Part shown: positions 1-6,486 of the stretch, piece after piece | Layout of the letters: each line of letters begins with the position of its first letter | How positions within the stretch are numbered: position 1 is the first letter of the stretch | Assembly (NCBI GenBank): GCA_964431655.1 | Contig: CAYSKJ010000073.1 | Location: 1-14,814, forward strand | From: CAYMEV01 sp964431655 [NCBI: uncultured bacterium] | GTDB lineage: Bacteria > CAYMEV01 | Length of the DNA: 14,814 nt | Reading direction: 5' to 3' | Program-made: the position numbers and the translations under genes | The notes under the pieces: generated by a model | Seen by the model: only the letters and a program-made list of their open reading frames with translations | Databases searched by the model: none | Told to the model about the DNA's origin: nothing

Positions 1-392
1 ATTTCGGGTATGTAACAGCAAAGTGAGATACCTATCTCAAAAACAGGATTGCTAATCCAGTCAAGCACATGGAACTTTAGTGAATTTTTTGAAAAAACAA
101 TATTAATTTCATCCTGAGGATATTTCATGTATTTGTAGTAAATTGCTTGACCCTTTACTGCAATGAAAATATCATTGACCTTTGCTTCCGGAATATTTAT
201 ATCAGAAATTCCTTTCTGAAGGTTATCGTCAGTTTCAACTGTTTCCTCCCAGATGATATTCCATGCATTTCTTTGTGTATCAAAAGAATAGAGATACAAA
301 GACAAATTATTCTGGGAAGCATACAGATTGAAATTGACAATTAAAAAGGTGGTAACTGCAAAGAATAACAGATGTAGGAGGAAAGTTCTCAT
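1..392 (-). CDS. Exported protein of unknown function (third gene of AT-rich operon, 3' end off window)
   Basis: The frame is open for 130 codons from ATG at 392-390 to the window edge, so the C-terminus is missing. The protein begins MRTFLLHLLFFAVTT and continues with a long hydrophobic run ending ...NLYA-SQNN, a good signal peptide with a plausible AxA-like signal peptidase I site near residue 25. The visible mature part is polar and rich in Asn, Ile, Lys and Tyr, with no motif I recognise. The ATG overlaps the TAA stop of the upstream gene by one base (TAATG), which points to translational coupling. An AGAGG about ten bases upstream can serve as the ribosome site. Base composition is AT-rich, like its two operon partners and unlike the rest of the window. 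Function is unknown; the export signal and gene status are well supported by the coupling and the long open frame. Confidence 0.7.
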   Translation of the reverse strand, partial: MRTFLLHLLFFAVTTFLIVNFNLYASQNNLSLYLYSFDTQRNAWNIIWEETVETDDNLQKGISDINIPEAKVNDIFIAVKGQAIYYKYMKYPQDEINIVFSKNSLKFHVLDWISNPVFEIGISLCCYIPE

Positions 393-1447
393 TATTTTCT
401 GGTACCTCTTGTAATATGTAATATTGTATCAGGCAATTTGGATGATAGGTATTCCCATTTAAAAATCTGGCATAGCATTTGTGTATAATTTGGTTTATCA
501 TAATCAAGTATAGTATTTATTGCATCCAAATTATCCGAGCATTTTATATTATTATCACTAAGAAAATTTATTATAAAAGAGTCACTTTCTGCTGCGAAAT
601 AGACACATTGTGAATTTACAAACAAAAATGCAGGGCTAAAATGAATAAAATATAGCTCATCATCGTAATTATAAGAATCCTCGATATAGGCCAACATATT
701 ATAAAATTGGGTGTTCTGTATTATCTTAAAATTAGAGCATGAGTTAGAATCCTGTTCAGTATATAGAGGGGCAATGAATGAACCTACTGTAATAAATCTC
801 CTGTTGTGTGTCTCGTTTAATATCTTAGTAACCAGAAAGCCGTTATATATTGTCATTCCGTATGTATATGTTCTATCTATGGTATTTTTATTATCCTTGC
901 TAGTATACTCCTCAATAATTCTGCAATCCGTTTCGATTATATTTTCCAGGCTGCTATTAAGGATTCTAATTTTAATCATTTCCTTTTTTTCTCGTTGAAA
1001 TAGATCAATTCCTGTTTTTAAAAAGTCAGATTCTGATATCCATTGTTTATTATCATATGAGATTATCATATCATAAGGATTTACATGATCATATTTTTCA
1101 AAAATAGTCGGAATATAATTCTCAACATCTATATCGCTCTTAAAGACATCATAACTAATAATAATGCCTACAGGTATGGCCTCGACCTGGATAGATTCAA
1201 TATAGAATTTTTCATAATCGATCAGTATTTTATTAATATTTTCAGAAATATTTAATAGATTAATATTTAAATAATTATAAACATCGGATTCGTTAGAAAT
1301 GCCCATCAAAGATATAAGTTCTGAACAATAGCCAGTATATGAATATCTATTTATATCTCCAGACAGATATTTCTCGAACATTAAGATATTATCAGTAAAA
1401 TAAAACCAAATAAATGGTATTAGAAACAACACTGAAAATATTTTCAT
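392..1447 (-). CDS. Membrane-anchored or exported protein of unknown function (second gene of AT-rich operon)
   Basis: This gene encodes 351 residues from ATG at 1447. I prefer this start to the upstream in-frame ATG at 1522. It lies only 4 bases after the stop of the previous gene, and it gives a natural N-terminus, MKIFSVLFLIPFIWFYF, a hydrophobic signal or anchor with a lysine ahead of it. Starting at 1522 would cause a 71-base overlap. The remaining ~330 residues are hydrophilic, rich in Asn, Asp, Ile, Ser and Tyr, with no second membrane segment. They carry scattered cysteines and no catalytic motif I can name. It is probably an extracytoplasmic domain tethered to or released from the membrane. 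It ends one base into the next gene's ATG. Poor conservation with known families, AT-rich codon use and the operon setting suggest a recently acquired or fast-evolving surface or periplasmic component. No function is assigned. Confidence 0.75.
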   Translation of the reverse strand: MKIFSVLFLIPFIWFYFTDNILMFEKYLSGDINRYSYTGYCSELISLMGISNESDVYNYLNINLLNISENINKILIDYEKFYIESIQVEAIPVGIIISYDVFKSDIDVENYIPTIFEKYDHVNPYDMIISYDNKQWISESDFLKTGIDLFQREKKEMIKIRILNSSLENIIETDCRIIEEYTSKDNKNTIDRTYTYGMTIYNGFLVTKILNETHNRRFITVGSFIAPLYTEQDSNSCSNFKIIQNTQFYNMLAYIEDSYNYDDELYFIHFSPAFLFVNSQCVYFAAESDSFIINFLSDNNIKCSDNLDAINTILDYDKPNYTQMLCQIFKWEYLSSKLPDTILHITRGTRK

Positions 1448-1451
1448 GATA

Positions 1452-2189
1452 CTATTCCAAATTACTACTATAACAGCAGCCAGTGATAAAACGGGGATAA
1501 TACAGGATACAAATAATATCAATAAGCGGACCTCCAGGATGTCCTGTTACAATCTCATAATCACAGGATTCACATTTTCTGTTTGATTGCTGAGAATCCA
1601 CACAGTGTGTCACGCAGAATCCTCTCTGTGCAGAATGATAATTACATCTTAAGTAAAGACAATAGTCCACTACATGGAAAGGAGTACAAGAATGTATTGG
1701 ACAACCGGATTGGCCAACTCCCTTAACAATAGTCTCAATGTGCTCTGTATAACTTAAAGTATTCTCGGAAGGAAGGTCAATAAACATAGAATCTTTAGGA
1801 GTTATTAGTTCATATCTATAATATTCCTTTTTATTGGACAAATTATTGATTGCTTCACTATAAGAGCTGTTCTCAGGAGATGCTAAATCAGGGTTGCTTC
1901 TATTTTGGGGCTTACAAGCACTAATAAATAATAAATTTTTCTTATTGTTTCCAGCAATGTCTAAAATGAACTGATTGTCTATTCTATATAAATTTCCTGG
2001 TAAATTGTCCTCATTTATATTTGTCTGCATTATATTAGGAAACGGCAGGAAGAATTCTATGATTTGATTTTCCCTAAAATTGAGGGTGTGTATTTTGTAA
2101 TTCAGACTTTTATCAGTCTGAGAGTTGGATTTGGTTGGAAAATAAGGCAATAGGAAGATGAGCAGTACATAAGTTATCCATGTTTGCAT
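1452..2189 (-). CDS. Cysteine-rich exported protein of unknown function (first gene of AT-rich operon, possibly phase-variable)
   Basis: This gene encodes 245 residues. Residues 5-22 are a hydrophobic signal segment (ITYVLLIFLLPYFPTKSNSQ). Residues 24-150 are polar and Asn/Ser-rich. Residues 163-209 hold eight cysteines (163, 168, 177, 182, 192, 196, 206, 209) with CxxxC and CxxC spacings, followed by C227 and a CC pair at 238-239. This looks like a small metal-binding or disulfide-knotted domain. The tail (residues 217-245) is Gly/Pro then hydrophobic. I do not recognise the family. The ATG at 2189 is the last ATG of an 8-bp repeat tract and has no Shine-Dalgarno of its own. The strong one upstream (2238-2244) is spaced for the ATG at 2229, which is out of frame. 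The gene may therefore be translated weakly, by reinitiation, or only in cells whose repeat number differs. An in-frame stop lies directly upstream of the tract at 2231-2229. Confidence 0.7.
   Translation of the reverse strand: MQTWITYVLLIFLLPYFPTKSNSQTDKSLNYKIHTLNFRENQIIEFFLPFPNIMQTNINEDNLPGNLYRIDNQFILDIAGNNKKNLLFISACKPQNRSNPDLASPENSSYSEAINNLSNKKEYYRYELITPKDSMFIDLPSENTLSYTEHIETIVKGVGQSGCPIHSCTPFHVVDYCLYLRCNYHSAQRGFCVTHCVDSQQSNRKCESCDYEIVTGHPGGPLIDIICILYYPRFITGCCYSSNLE
2102..2121 (-). other. Perfect 7-bp hairpin in the early coding region of the cysteine-rich gene
   Basis: TCAGACT and AGTCTGA form a perfect 7-bp stem with a 6-base loop, about 70 bases inside the gene at codons 23-29. The stop codon of the overlapping 38-codon ORF lies in the loop. 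No T-tract follows on the minus strand, so it is not an intrinsic terminator. It might modulate ribosome passage, or be chance. Confidence 0.4.
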
Positions 2190-2229
2190 GTTTGAATATT
2201 TGCATGTTTGAATGTTTGAATGTTTGCAT
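2113..2229 (-). other. 38-codon ORF served by the strong ribosome site, overlapping the gene start out of frame
   Basis: The ATG at 2229 has the best-placed Shine-Dalgarno in this region. Its frame runs through the repeats (MQTFKHSNMQIFKHANMDN...) and stops at TGA 2115-2113, inside the loop of a short hairpin and within the coding sequence of the cysteine-rich protein. It could be a leader peptide that controls the overlapping gene, or simply the 'off' product of a repeat-based switch. The peptide itself shows no recognisable feature, so I list it as an ORF and not as a gene. Confidence 0.4.
2182..2229 (-). repeat. Six tandem 8-bp repeats across the start of the cysteine-rich gene
   Basis: Read on the minus strand from 2229, the units are ATGCAAAC, ATTCAAAC, ATTCAAAC, ATGCAAAT, ATTCAAAC and ATGCAAAC (consensus ATKCAAAY, 48 bp), followed by ATGGATAA, which starts like another unit. 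The first, fourth and sixth units each carry an ATG. A unit of 8 is not a multiple of 3, so each gain or loss changes the frame joining the Shine-Dalgarno-served ATG (2229) to the downstream gene. With six units the two are out of frame (40 bases apart); with four or seven they would be in frame. Confidence 0.95.
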
Positions 2230-2244
2230 TATTTATACTCCCCT
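2230..2244 (-). promoter_or_regulatory. Strong Shine-Dalgarno in front of the out-of-frame ATG
   Basis: The minus strand reads AGGGGAG at 2244-2238, then eight bases (TATAAATA), then ATG at 2229. This is ideal spacing. The annotated start of the cysteine-rich gene at 2189 lies 40 bases further on, with no purine-rich site in front of it, so this signal decides which frame is translated. Confidence 0.75.
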
Positions 2245-2262
2245 ATTTATAATAATTTCGAT

Positions 2263-2290
2263 TTTGTATCATAGCTAAATGTTTTGTCAA
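2263..2290 (-). promoter_or_regulatory. Probable sigma70-type promoter of the AT-rich operon
   Basis: The minus strand has a perfect -35 box, TTGACA, at 2290-2285, a 16-base spacer, and TACAAA (4 of 6 matches) at 2268-2263. This predicts a start near 2256 and a short leader carrying the Shine-Dalgarno at 2244-2238. A second TTGACAAA lies exactly 20 bp upstream (2310-2303), about two helical turns, which could be a duplicated -35 or an operator half-site. The -10 box is imperfect and the surroundings are AT-rich, so chance matches are possible. Confidence 0.5.
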
Positions 2291-2373
2291 GGAATTTTGA
2301 AATTTGTCAAAACAAAATAGAAATGACCCCATTTCATAAGGCTTTGAAATGTGAATACTTGTTCCTTAGCTGA

Positions 2374-2511
2374 AGTAATATCTTCAATCCACGGAAATTT
2401 ATACCTATAACGGTATGTGTCAACTTTTTTGTCGCACTCCGTGTGGCCGTTGAAAAGGAAGGCGACAGAAGGGCCTTATACTCGGAAAAAGAAATAGAAA
2501 GGGAGCTTTAA
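2374..2511 (+). pseudogene. Possible 3' remnant of an unidentified gene
   Basis: The plus-strand frame is open from 2374 to TAA at 2509-2511. Its last part (from 2422) reads as plausible coding sequence, ending VEKEGDRRALYSEKEIEREL, rich in charged residues and with the codon use of the right-hand neighbours, not of the AT-rich left side. It has no good start, and its stop overlaps the stop of the convergent TPR gene. It could be the tail of a gene truncated when the AT-rich segment arrived. It is short, so chance cannot be excluded. Confidence 0.2.
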
Positions 2512-4118
2512 TCCGGATAATAGCTTAACATGGCCCAGGGGACAAGCCTGCCCTTTTCTACTATACAGTCCTTTCTTTCATTGCCTAAGGTGAAGGGTAT
2601 GTCCACTGCCTGGTATTTCATGGCCGGCCAGTAGAATACCTCTATTTTTGCAATATAATCTCCCTTTTCTGCAGGTTTGCCCTCATAATCCCTGAGGTCC
2701 CAGCTGTAGATATGATGGCCTGTGTCTATGCTGGCGGATGTTATTGCATCTGCATCGGCAAAATCAGAGGACTGGGCCCACTGGGAAAGGGTAATCTGCT
2801 TTTCCTTTACAAAGCCCGCGAACCCTGATACATAAATAGTTTTTATGAATCTGCCCTCTTTATCCTCAATCCATACAGCTGTCTGGGGAGGAAGTTCATC
2901 CCGGAAGCCGAGGATAAAGCTGATGGTCGCCAGCGGTTTCTCAGCCTTTTGGGCGTCAAAATGCTTCACCCTTGGTTTCATGGCATCAAATATCAGCTCT
3001 GCTGTATCAGACTCTGGAAAATCTTTGACAACCTTGTTCCAGTAGGTTGTTGATTTTTTCTGATATGCATACCCTGTCCAGTAGAGAGCCTGGGCTTTCA
3101 TATCCTCCGGAGCACCGGATTTGATTACCATATCCAGGTCTTCTATTCCCTGATCAAGCCTTCCTACAAAGAAGGGCATCTCAATACTCAGAATGCCCCG
3201 GTTAAGCCTTACCTCATAATTATCGGGTTCGAGCCTGACCAGGCTGTCAAATACGGTGATTATCTCAAAGGCCAGGGCTGTCCTGTAATCGGTATCATCA
3301 TATATCCTGTGATCATAGGAGGCGGACAGCTGTTCCAGGCATAAGGCAAGGGTTTTGTAAGCCTCGAGATTATCAGGGTTTTTTGCTGTCAGGTCTCTCA
3401 GGATCTGTGCAGACCTCTCATATTCCCCGGCATCCATGAGGGCTTCGGCCTCCTTCAGCAGTTCATCGTCGTGGGGTGTCCCGGATTCTTCATCAGCAGG
3501 ACTTTCAGGCTCTTGCACTGCAATGTCCTGCAGGGCCTTTATCCTTTCCTTTGCATGCCTGCCTGTTTCATTGTCCAGCCCCATTGCATCTATTTTCTGC
3601 CAGGTATCCAGGGCCTTCAGGGGATTTTCATCGTTCTCATAGGCTATTGCCAGGAATCTAAGCGAGGTAAGGAGTGTTTCTACAGGGTAATTTTCCGGGG
3701 CCTTGGTACAAATGCCGACTGCCTTTTCCAGGTCATTTTGAGCCCCTTTCAGTCTGCCGAGGAATTTCGGAACATTTACACCCATTATACCACGGTAGAG
3801 GAGGGCATTCATGTTTTCCGGGTCAAGCTGGAGGGCTTTGTCAAGGAGGTTAAAGGACTTTGTTGTGTATGCAAAAGCCTCCATCATGTCCTCAGTGGCA
3901 CCGGCCATCTGTCCGGTGTATAATCCCCAGCGGGCATATATATCAGCATTGTCCGGGTATTCTGCAGAAGCCTTCTCAAGAAGGGCTGATGCACCTGCAA
4001 GGTCACCGGAATCAGCCAGAGAGCCTGCTTTTTCTATAAACTCATCAGCAGACTCGCCAAAAAGCAGTGATGAAAGAAATAAAATAAAAACCATTGTGAT
4101 AAGGATTCTTTGTTTCAT
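2508..4118 (-). CDS. Exported TPR protein with an internal duplication and a C-terminal beta domain (DUF2271-like)
   Basis: This gene encodes 536 residues. A clear signal peptide covers residues 1-22 (MKQRILITMVFILFLSSLLFG-ES), so the protein acts outside the cytoplasm. TPR-like helices fill residues 25-200 and 215-385, separated by an acidic linker (about 201-218). The two blocks are duplicates: RGIMGVNVPKFLGRL at 109-123 matches RGILSIEMPFFVGRL at 307-321, 198 residues later, each followed by a helix of the form xxGxxDL. Residues ~395-505 (TAVWIEDKEGRFIKTIYVS ... HHIYSWDLRDYEG ... GDYIAKIEV) resemble DUF2271 or FlgD-type Ig-like domains. The domain name is my inference from the motif pattern. 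The start follows AGGAG that overlaps the PolX stop, with only 9 bases between the genes, so the two are co-transcribed. It is likely a periplasmic protein-interaction factor; partner unknown. Confidence 0.85.
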   Translation of the reverse strand: MKQRILITMVFILFLSSLLFGESADEFIEKAGSLADSGDLAGASALLEKASAEYPDNADIYARWGLYTGQMAGATEDMMEAFAYTTKSFNLLDKALQLDPENMNALLYRGIMGVNVPKFLGRLKGAQNDLEKAVGICTKAPENYPVETLLTSLRFLAIAYENDENPLKALDTWQKIDAMGLDNETGRHAKERIKALQDIAVQEPESPADEESGTPHDDELLKEAEALMDAGEYERSAQILRDLTAKNPDNLEAYKTLALCLEQLSASYDHRIYDDTDYRTALAFEIITVFDSLVRLEPDNYEVRLNRGILSIEMPFFVGRLDQGIEDLDMVIKSGAPEDMKAQALYWTGYAYQKKSTTYWNKVVKDFPESDTAELIFDAMKPRVKHFDAQKAEKPLATISFILGFRDELPPQTAVWIEDKEGRFIKTIYVSGFAGFVKEKQITLSQWAQSSDFADADAITSASIDTGHHIYSWDLRDYEGKPAEKGDYIAKIEVFYWPAMKYQAVDIPFTLGNERKDCIVEKGRLVPWAMLSYYPD

Positions 4119-4127
4119 GGTAATCTC

Positions 4128-5852
4128 CTATTTTATACTGAAGTATCTTTTTATCTCTTCATAAGTCAGGCAGTTAAGGATATCACTGTTTTTTGCCCAT
4201 GCCTTCTGGGCTATTTTTACTCCAATGCCGGTATTATAGAAATCGTTTTCCTGGTGTATATCCAGGGATATTAAGGAGAGAAGGCCCTGGCTTATAGCCT
4301 TTTTAAGGTAAAACCAGTCAATGTCCATTCTCTGAGGATGGGCGTTTATCTCAATGCATTTCCTGTTCTTTACGGCGGATTTAATTACCCTCATCATGTC
4401 CACAGCATAGGGTTCTCTCTTCTGTATCAGCCTCCCCGTAGGATGCCCGAGGATGTCAAGATATGGATTCTCCAGGGCTTTTGTAATCCTCCGGGTCATC
4501 TGCTCCTTATCCATCTTGAACCTTGTATGGACAGAGCCGATGACAAAATCAAAGCCCTCCAGTATATTGTCCGGGTAATCCATCTCCCCGCTGGGGAGTA
4601 TATCGCTCTCAATTCCCTTTAAGAGCTTAGTCCTGCTGTTTGAGCTGTTAATGTTGTCAATCATCTGCCACTGACTTTTCAGGTCCTCTTCGGTAAGCCC
4701 CCCGGCATAATGGGCTGATACGGAATGGTCTGCAATGCCGACATATTCCAGTCCCATTCCTGAGGCTATCTCAGCTATCCTTTCCAGGGAGAGTTCGCCG
4801 TCGGACATATCTGTATGGCAATGGAAAATGCCCTTTATGTCCTTTTGGCATACCAGCTCCGGGATCCGGTTTTCCATGGCGGCTTCTATCTCGCCCTGGT
4901 CTTCCCTGAGTTCAGGGGGGATATACTGTTTTAGTCCCAGGCTTAAAAAGATATCTTCCTCACTGCTTACAGGAAGCTGGGACTCATCCTGCCTGAAGAC
5001 ACCGTATTCATTCAGCTTCAGGCCCAGGTCTCTGGCCAGGGACCTCATCCTGGTATTATGCTCCTTAGAGCCTGTAAGATAGTGAAGGGCAGGGTAGAGC
5101 TCATCCTTTTTCACCATCCTTATATCGCACTGCATTCCTGAATCGGTGATAAGGCTTATCTTGGTATGACCCATCTGGGGTGTCTCCCTGACAAAAGGGG
5201 CACTGGAGATCAGTTCCTGCAGTTTTTCAGGGCTGTCTGTCCAGGTGACAATATCAATATCATGGACAAGCTCCCTGAACCTTCTGAGGCTTCCAGCTAT
5301 AAAGACGGGTTTTTTTGTCTGAGCATGGATGTATTCCCTTATCCTTTCGGCAGTCTTTAAGGCAGTATCATACCTTATAAGCCCCTGATCACGGTTAAGG
5401 GATTCAATGCCTTTCAGTATGTTTTCGGCAGTCTTTTCCCTGAATCCCTGGATCTGGAACAGAGAGCCGTTTTTGGAAGCTTTTTTCAGGGCATTGATAT
5501 CGCTTATGCCAAGGTTTTTGTATATTGCCTGTATTTTTTTGGGTCCGAGGCCTGGTATGCTGAGCATCTCCAGAAGCCCAGGGGGTATCTTCTTTACCAG
5601 GTCTTCCAGCTCCCGGAAGGTTCCTTTGTCATAAATCTCCTTTATGTGCCCAAAGAGGGCCTTGCCTATGCCATTGTGCTCAAGGAGGCCCTTGTCTTCA
5701 ATAAGTTCGGAAAGCTCACTGTCCGTAAAGCCGGACAATATCCGGGAGGCCTTCTGATAGGCCCTTATCTTGAAGGGGTTTTCACCCCACAATTCCATGA
5801 GAACTGATGCGTATTCAAGTTTTCCAGCAATTTCTTTTATGGTGATTGAAAT
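4128..5852 (-). CDS. polX: DNA polymerase X family protein with C-terminal PHP domain
   Basis: This is a gap-filling DNA repair polymerase fused to a PHP metallophosphoesterase, the standard bacterial PolX layout. Counting from the internal Met at 5798: a helix-hairpin-helix domain at 1-125 (IPGLGPKK 81-88); a nucleotidyltransferase core with GSLRR 169-173, catalytic D180/D182 in DIDIV and D225 in CDIRM; and a PHP domain from ~322 with HCHTDMSDG 326-334, DHS 358-360, SVHTR 422-426, GHP 451-453, INAHPQR 484-490 and DIH 513-515. All expected metal ligands appear present. The first ATG (5798) begins at MELWGENPFK, but the family has about 16-20 residues before that motif. In-frame codons upstream supply just that helix (ISITIKEIAGKLEYASVL), back to ATT at 5852, which lies seven bases after a strong ribosome site. 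I therefore take ATT as the start (574 aa). The preceding in-frame stop is the nitroreductase's own TAG. Confidence 0.93.
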   Translation of the reverse strand: MSITIKEIAGKLEYASVLMELWGENPFKIRAYQKASRILSGFTDSELSELIEDKGLLEHNGIGKALFGHIKEIYDKGTFRELEDLVKKIPPGLLEMLSIPGLGPKKIQAIYKNLGISDINALKKASKNGSLFQIQGFREKTAENILKGIESLNRDQGLIRYDTALKTAERIREYIHAQTKKPVFIAGSLRRFRELVHDIDIVTWTDSPEKLQELISSAPFVRETPQMGHTKISLITDSGMQCDIRMVKKDELYPALHYLTGSKEHNTRMRSLARDLGLKLNEYGVFRQDESQLPVSSEEDIFLSLGLKQYIPPELREDQGEIEAAMENRIPELVCQKDIKGIFHCHTDMSDGELSLERIAEIASGMGLEYVGIADHSVSAHYAGGLTEEDLKSQWQMIDNINSSNSRTKLLKGIESDILPSGEMDYPDNILEGFDFVIGSVHTRFKMDKEQMTRRITKALENPYLDILGHPTGRLIQKREPYAVDMMRVIKSAVKNRKCIEINAHPQRMDIDWFYLKKAISQGLLSLISLDIHQENDFYNTGIGVKIAQKAWAKNSDILNCLTYEEIKRYFSIK

Positions 5853-5859
5853 CTTTTCT

Positions 5860-5866
5860 CTCCCTT
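5860..5866 (-). promoter_or_regulatory. Shine-Dalgarno that supports a non-standard ATT start for polX
   Basis: The minus strand reads AAGGGAG at 5866-5860, immediately after the nitroreductase stop codon (5870-5868), then seven bases, then ATT at 5852. No ATG, GTG or TTG lies in the polX frame between the stop and the ATG at 5798, and that ATG has no purine-rich site before it. Confidence 0.55.
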
Positions 5867-5867
5867 C

Positions 5868-6476
5868 CTATGCCTTTTTCCCCACCGGGAATATATAAAG
5901 GGGCTCATTTTCCAGGCCACAGACATTCTTTACATCTGTATCATTGAAGGCTCCTACTGCGACTGTGGCAAGGCCGTTGCCCACAGCCTGGAGGTAGATG
6001 TTCTGGCCGATGTGTCCTGCCTCCATGTGGACATAACGCTCCGCCCTGGAGCCGTACCTGCCGCTGGTCCTCTTATATTCGGCTGAGAGCAGTATGATGG
6101 CCGGGGCCTGTTCTATAAAGCCCTGGTTGAAGCAGGCTTTCTTTAGTTCTTTGCGAAGGTCGCCCTTTTTATGTATCTCCAGTTCATGGCTTTCGTGACG
6201 GTAGCGGTATAATGCATCCGGCAGGTCTTTTGTACCGGAAACCTGTATATATACATCACAGGGATAAGTGGCGCCGGCGGAAGGTGCAGCCCGGTATCCC
6301 CTGGCTTCATCGGTAATTCCCTGGCATGACCACAGCAGATTGCTTATCTGAAGATGGGTCAGGGGCTGGGGATCGAACCTGCGGACAGACCTCCGTGCTT
6401 TAACTGCATAATTAAGGTCGCACTGTATGTACATCATAGGCTTTGGAAGCTTATATTTACTGGTATTATCTTCCAT
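5868..6476 (-). CDS. SagB-type nitroreductase family protein
   Basis: This gene encodes 202 residues of a soluble FMN-dependent oxidoreductase fold, near full length for a stand-alone domain. Landmarks typical of the SagB/ThcOx-like branch are RRSVRRF 28-34 (FMN phosphate binding), QISNLLWSCQGIT 43-55, GYRAAPSAGATYP 60-72, and HMEAGHIGQNIYLQA 150-164, ending with a PLYIFPVG motif. Such stand-alone proteins are common in anaerobes, and their substrates are mostly unknown. In toxin clusters SagB makes azolines, but no precursor peptide, cyclodehydratase or transporter lies nearby, so I do not infer a peptide-modifying role. The start is well defined: AGGAGGG overlaps the upstream reductase stop and the ATG is 10 bases after that stop. 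Its TAG is in the same frame as polX, 15 bases before the proposed ATT start. It likely works with the co-transcribed reductase in cytoplasmic redox chemistry. Confidence 0.9.
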   Translation of the reverse strand: MEDNTSKYKLPKPMMYIQCDLNYAVKARRSVRRFDPQPLTHLQISNLLWSCQGITDEARGYRAAPSAGATYPCDVYIQVSGTKDLPDALYRYRHESHELEIHKKGDLRKELKKACFNQGFIEQAPAIILLSAEYKRTSGRYGSRAERYVHMEAGHIGQNIYLQAVGNGLATVAVGAFNDTDVKNVCGLENEPLYIFPVGKKA

Positions 6477-6486
6477 TTATACCCTC

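Larger units (their letters stand above)
2230..2507. other. Intergenic region and edge of the AT-rich segment
   Basis: This is 278 bases between the AT-rich operon and the stop of the TPR gene. The left part (2230-2320) holds the operon's promoter and ribosome site. About 2320-2400 is AT-rich with nothing recognisable. From about 2420 the composition changes to that of the neighbouring GC-richer genes. No tRNA, transposase or convincing terminator is visible. Confidence 0.6.

Noticed and set aside
1448-1522. Upstream ATG at 1522 as start of the second AT-rich gene
   Set aside because: It would overlap the first gene by 71 bases, while the ATG at 1447 is 4 bases after that gene's stop and begins a clean signal sequence.
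2182-2229. CRISPR-like or iteron (replication origin) array
   Set aside because: The units are 8 bp with no spacers, there is no cas or rep gene, and the tract sits exactly on a translation start.
2431-2466. Inverted repeat GTCGC...GCGAC as terminator of the TPR operon or an IS end
   Set aside because: The arms match well over only five bases with a long loop, the T-run is on the wrong side for minus-strand transcripts, and no transposase or target duplication is visible.
3471-3923. 150-codon plus-strand frame opposite the TPR gene
   Set aside because: It is a shadow of the TPR coding sequence, with no ribosome site or domain.
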